DNA of 7,899 bases, from the NCBI GenBank assembly GCA_030016455.1, contig JASEJH010000063.1:1-7899 (forward strand), read 5' to 3'. A model generated the notes under the pieces. It did not search any database. It was not told where the DNA came from and saw only the letters and a program-made list of their open reading frames with translations. Source of the stretch: Thermoanaerobacteraceae bacterium. GTDB taxonomy: Bacteria; Bacillota; Desulfotomaculia; Desulfotomaculales; Ammonificaceae. The position numbers and the translations under genes were made by a program. This document shows positions 4,856 through 7,899 of this stretch, one piece after another (the stretch's first letter is position 1; each line of letters opens with the position of its first letter).

Positions 4856-7357
4856 TTGGCCGATTTAGTCACGCTAACCATTGACGGCAAGGGAATCTCC
4901 GTGCCCCGGGGCACGACCATCCTGCACGCGGCAGAGACGGCGGGAATCAAGATTCCGCACCTCTGTTACTGCCCGGGGCTTAAGGGAACAGGGGCCTGCC
5001 GTATCTGCCTGGTACAGATTGAAAAGGTCAAGGGCCTGGTGGTTTCCTGCATGCGGAAGGTCGCCCCGGAAATGGTCGTCCACACCAACACCGAGGAGAT
5101 CCGGGAGGCCAGACGGTTCGTGGTCGAGCTTTTGCTCTCGCGCCACTCCGGGCTGTGCCTGAGCTGCGAGAAGAGCGGCAGTTGCAGGCTGCAGCAGTAC
5201 GCCTACGAGCTGGGAATTGAGCGGCCTTCCTTCCCGGTGCGCGATCCCGGGTACCCCGTTGACGAAAGCAACCCTTTTATCGTCCGCAACTACAACCTGT
5301 GCATCCTTTGCGGGCGGTGCATCCGGGTATGCCGGACGCAGGGCAGCGACATCCTGGACTTCATGAAGCGGGGGATTGAGACCAGGGTTTCCACGGCCTT
5401 GGATAAACCGCTGCAGGAGGCGGGGTGCGATTTTTGCGGGAGCTGTGTCGGCGTTTGCCCTACCGCGGCGCTGATGGAGAAGAACAGGCGCGGGAAGGGA
5501 CGGGAATGGGAGTTTACGCCGTTAAGGAGCTATTGCGGTTACTGCGGCAGCGCCTGCGAGTTGTACTACAACCTAAAAAAGGACGAAATCGTCAGGGTTA
5601 CTACGGAAGCGCCGGCGGACTACCTCTGCGTCCGCGGTCGGTTTGGCTACGGCTACCTTACCAGCGGTGCGCGGCTGACTACGCCCCTCGTGCGAAGAGA
5701 CGGGGAGTTGGTTCCGGCGGAGTGGGAAGAAGTATTGGAACTGACGGCACGGCGTTTTCGGGAACTGAGGGATAAATACGGGCCGCGGGGCGTCGGCGGG
5801 ATCGTGGGCGCGCTGGTTTCCAACGAGGCGGCGTACGCGTTCCAGAAATTCATCCGGGCGGCACTCAAAAGCGGCAACGTGGACAGCGGCCTGCGTTTCA
5901 GCGGGCTCGATCTGCTGCGGGAGTGCGACGGGGTTTTGGGCGGACCGAAGGGTTACGCCTCCTTGGAAGATATTGCTGCGGCGGACGTGCTGTTAGTGAT
6001 CGGGGATGTCTGGCGGCGGGTGCCCGCGGTTTGGGGGCGGATCAAACGGGCGGCCGACCGGGGCGCGAAGGTGGTTTGCCTCGGCCTTTACGCCGGGCGG
6101 CCCACCCGGGTGGCTCAGGTCTGGCTGCGGCCGGTTCCCGGCGCCGAACACTTGGTGCTGCAGCAATTAGCGGCTGCCGTTCTCCGGCAGGTGGGTGAGC
6201 GGCGGGTCAGACAGCGGGTAGCGAAGTTTAATGCTTTCAAGAAGGAACTTGCCTCCGCGGTGGCAGTGCCGACCGGAGTGGGCGCGGAAGAGATCGCCAA
6301 AGCGGCGGAGTTGTGGGCCGACCGGAAGGCGAAAGGCGTCGTGGTGCTGGCCGTTGACGGGGTAACGCCGGAGACCGGGCGTGCGGCTCTCAACCTGTGT
6401 CTTTTGACGGGACGGCTGAAAAACGCGCTATTCTTGGGGCATTCGCTCACGAACGCCCAAGGTATTTGGCGAATGGGTGCGGTTGCCGAAACTTTACCCG
6501 GTTTGCAGACCGGACCCCGCGTGACGGCAAGATTTGCCAGGCTGTGGGGGGCAACGTTACCGGATATACCGGGACTTACGGCGAAAGAGATGCTTGCCGA
6601 AGACTCACCGGTTAGAGGGCTTTACGTCCTGGGCGAGAACCCGGTGGCTTCTTTCCCGGGTTGCGACCGGGTGGCGGCGCGGCTGAAAAAGCTGGAGTTT
6701 CTTGTAGTCCAGGACCTTTTCCTGACGGAGACGGCGGGGATGGCAGATGTCGTTTTGCCGCTGGCCGCCACGGCAGAGACGGGAGGCACCTGCATCAACG
6801 TGGAGGGAGAGGTGCGCCAGTTCCGGGAAGTATTACCGGCAAAAACGCTTGCGGCCTGGGAGGTTATCGGCTGGCTGGCGTCGAAAGTTAGGCTTGATGC
6901 GGGATACGGTGTACTGCGCCAGTTGAAGAGCGAGATTCTAACGGCTGCCCCGGGTTACGGGGTAAAGGCCGGCGGTACGCCGCGTCCGGCATTTTTGCCG
7001 GTGGGGGACGCGGTGCCGGAAGCAGGGCCGGATGGGTCTTTGCGGCTGGTGCCCCTGGCGGCGAGGTTTGGGTTTTACGAAGGCTCCTGGGCATTGCACG
7101 GCGGAATTCGCGCCCTCTGCCGCTTTGGGGGGGACTGTGTCGGCCTTGCGCCGGAGGATGCGGAACGCCTGGGACTGGAGGAAGGAACGGCGGTGGCCGT
7201 AACCACGGCGTACGGGCGGGCCACCGCGGTGGTGCGAATTGATTCGGGCCTGCCGCCGGGAGTGGCGGCGATGCCGGCCTTTGCGGCGAAAACAAATACG
7301 CTTTTGATACCGGAGGCGCCGAACAAACCCGTAGCGGTGGAAATAACGAAGCTTTAA
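4856..7357 (+). CDS. nuoG: NuoG-like iron-sulfur subunit with an apparently non-catalytic molybdopterin-type domain
   Basis: This 833-residue protein begins like NuoG, HydA and NAD-linked formate dehydrogenases. It has a [2Fe-2S] domain (C37, C48, C51, C65), a His-Cys3 [4Fe-4S] site (H97, C101, C104, C110), two [4Fe-4S] clusters (C149, C152, C155, C159 and C191, C194, C197, C201), then C227, C230, C234 and C258 of the molybdopterin oxidoreductase Fe-S domain. The rest follows that fold, with the C-terminal dinucleotide-binding domain at about 730-833. The usual Cys/Sec-His pair of formate dehydrogenase reads S349-G350, and the Lys after the fourth cysteine is Arg (LCVRGRFGYGY, as in NuoG). 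A formate dehydrogenase is therefore unlikely, and no hydrogenase H-cluster motif exists. It probably serves as an electron wire and scaffold. The TTG start is preceded by GGGGGAAGGAAG and no better start is near. It lies 18 bases after the Fe-S gene and 16 before cooS. Confidence 0.88.
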   Translation: MADLVTLTIDGKGISVPRGTTILHAAETAGIKIPHLCYCPGLKGTGACRICLVQIEKVKGLVVSCMRKVAPEMVVHTNTEEIREARRFVVELLLSRHSGLCLSCEKSGSCRLQQYAYELGIERPSFPVRDPGYPVDESNPFIVRNYNLCILCGRCIRVCRTQGSDILDFMKRGIETRVSTALDKPLQEAGCDFCGSCVGVCPTAALMEKNRRGKGREWEFTPLRSYCGYCGSACELYYNLKKDEIVRVTTEAPADYLCVRGRFGYGYLTSGARLTTPLVRRDGELVPAEWEEVLELTARRFRELRDKYGPRGVGGIVGALVSNEAAYAFQKFIRAALKSGNVDSGLRFSGLDLLRECDGVLGGPKGYASLEDIAAADVLLVIGDVWRRVPAVWGRIKRAADRGAKVVCLGLYAGRPTRVAQVWLRPVPGAEHLVLQQLAAAVLRQVGERRVRQRVAKFNAFKKELASAVAVPTGVGAEEIAKAAELWADRKAKGVVVLAVDGVTPETGRAALNLCLLTGRLKNALFLGHSLTNAQGIWRMGAVAETLPGLQTGPRVTARFARLWGATLPDIPGLTAKEMLAEDSPVRGLYVLGENPVASFPGCDRVAARLKKLEFLVVQDLFLTETAGMADVVLPLAATAETGGTCINVEGEVRQFREVLPAKTLAAWEVIGWLASKVRLDAGYGVLRQLKSEILTAAPGYGVKAGGTPRPAFLPVGDAVPEAGPDGSLRLVPLAARFGFYEGSWALHGGIRALCRFGGDCVGLAPEDAERLGLEEGTAVAVTTAYGRATAVVRIDSGLPPGVAAMPAFAAKTNTLLIPEAPNKPVAVEITKL

Positions 7358-7373
7358 GGAGGCAGGGTGTTTA

Positions 7374-7899
7374 GTGAGGGAGAAAGCCTTAACCAATTGT
7401 CCGGCGAGCCAGAAAATGATCGCTAAAACCACCCGGGAAGGAGTGCAGACGGTTTTCCACCGGGCGCAGGGGAAAAAACCCTGTCCTTACGGGATCGGAG
7501 GGACCTGCTGCCGGATCTGTTACATGGGTCCCTGCCGCGTAACCGACGACGGCGCGGGCCTCGGTGCCGGGGTGTGCGGTGCCACGGCAGAGACGGTCTC
7601 CGCCCGGAACTTCGGCCGGATGATTGCTGCGGGTACGGCGGCCCACTCCGACCACGCGCGGGAGGTGGTCTTTACCTTGCTGGCGGCGGCGCGCGGAGAG
7701 GCGCCCGGTTTTGAGATCCGGGACGAGGAAAAGCTGCGGGCGGTTGCCGCTGATTTGGGGATTGAGGCGGCAGGCAAGAACAAGAACCGGCTCGCCGAAG
7801 AGGTGGGAGAAAAGCTGCTGGCCGAGTTCGGGCAGCAGACCGGCGAACTCAGCTTTATCCGCCGGGCGCCGCAAAAACGGCAGGAAGTGTGGCGGCGGC
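7374..7899 (+). CDS. cooS: Anaerobic Ni-Fe carbon monoxide dehydrogenase catalytic subunit, 5' part
   Basis: The first 175 codons of CooS, which interconverts CO and CO2 at a Ni-Fe-S C-cluster, run off the right edge. The N-terminal cysteines match those recalled for Carboxydothermus CODH-II: C37 and C45 (D-cluster, C-x7-C, shared between the two subunits of the dimer), then C46, C49, C54 and C68 (B-cluster, C-x2-C-x4-C-x13-C). RMIAAGTAAHSDHAR (residues 82-96) includes H91 and H94, which correspond to the start of the histidine relay of CODH-II. The C-cluster ligands lie beyond the window, so activity cannot be judged. GTG 7374 is preceded by AAGGAGG (7356-7362) with 11-nt spacing; a GTG at 7367 is in another frame and stops after 19 codons. 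A family member of about 630-640 residues would need roughly another 1.4 kb. It is the last gene visible in the operon opened by cooC. Confidence 0.95.
   Translation, partial: MREKALTNCPASQKMIAKTTREGVQTVFHRAQGKKPCPYGIGGTCCRICYMGPCRVTDDGAGLGAGVCGATAETVSARNFGRMIAAGTAAHSDHAREVVFTLLAAARGEAPGFEIRDEEKLRAVAADLGIEAAGKNKNRLAEEVGEKLLAEFGQQTGELSFIRRAPQKRQEVWRR

Noticed and set aside
4856..7357. Formate dehydrogenase alpha subunit or [FeFe] hydrogenase HydA
   Set aside because: The Cys/Sec-His pair of formate dehydrogenase is Ser-Gly here, the lysine is arginine, no selenocysteine TGA exists, and no H-cluster cysteine motifs occur.
7367..7426. GTG 7367 as a start downstream of the AAGGAGG site
   Set aside because: That frame stops after 19 codons; the CooS reading frame starts at GTG 7374.
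7389..7874. Minus-strand open frame of 161 residues
   Set aside because: It is the shadow of cooS, whose cysteine pattern and ribosome binding site identify the true coding strand.

Overview
The window (about 58% G+C by eye) looks like the chromosome of an anaerobic, CO-using or acetogenic Gram-positive bacterium of the Moorella / Desulfotomaculum / Pelotomaculum / Thermacetogenium kind. The reasons are a nickel carbon monoxide dehydrogenase (CODH) with its CooC maturation ATPase, HydB/HydC-type flavin and Fe-S subunits, strong AGGAGG-type ribosome binding sites, frequent GTG/TTG starts, sigma-A type promoters and hairpin-plus-T-tract terminators. The genus cannot be fixed from the sequence alone.

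Layout. Positions 1-174 (minus strand) carry what may be a truncated transposase fragment with two 12-bp repeats spaced 30 bp apart. Positions 221-808 hold a complete minus-strand tRNA operon: promoter (779-808), tRNA-Pro(TGG), tRNA-Tyr(GTA), tRNA-Lys(CTT), then a terminator (221-261). All three tRNA genes encode CCA. The two spacers between them are related palindromic elements built from 7-bp units around a conserved hairpin. Positions 809-1162 contain no convincing protein gene, but hold a minus-strand terminator and a plus-strand terminator-ended structured segment that may be a small RNA. A clear promoter (1163-1192) then drives a tight plus-strand operon that runs off the right edge.

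The operon is cooC, a NuoE/HydC-like [2Fe-2S] subunit, a NuoF/HydB-like FMN/NAD(P)H subunit, a 173-residue Fe-S protein, a NuoG-like Fe-S subunit, and the first 175 codons of cooS. Neighbouring genes overlap by 17 or 4 bases, abut, or are separated by 16-18 bases, so they are almost certainly co-transcribed. CooC would help insert nickel into the C-cluster of CooS. Electrons from CO would pass from the CooS D-cluster into the NuoG-like Fe-S chain and on to the FMN of the HydB-like subunit to reduce NAD(P)+, possibly with ferredoxin as a second partner. No CooF, hydrogenase or acetyl-CoA synthase gene is seen, so the NuoG-like protein is the obvious replacement for the usual CooF electron carrier.

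The most unusual parts are this fusion of a CODH with a complete complex-I-type N-module of electron-bifurcating architecture, and the 173-residue protein. That protein is a free-standing copy of the C-terminal Fe-S/zinc/ferredoxin part of HydB, with exactly matching ligand spacing over most of its length.
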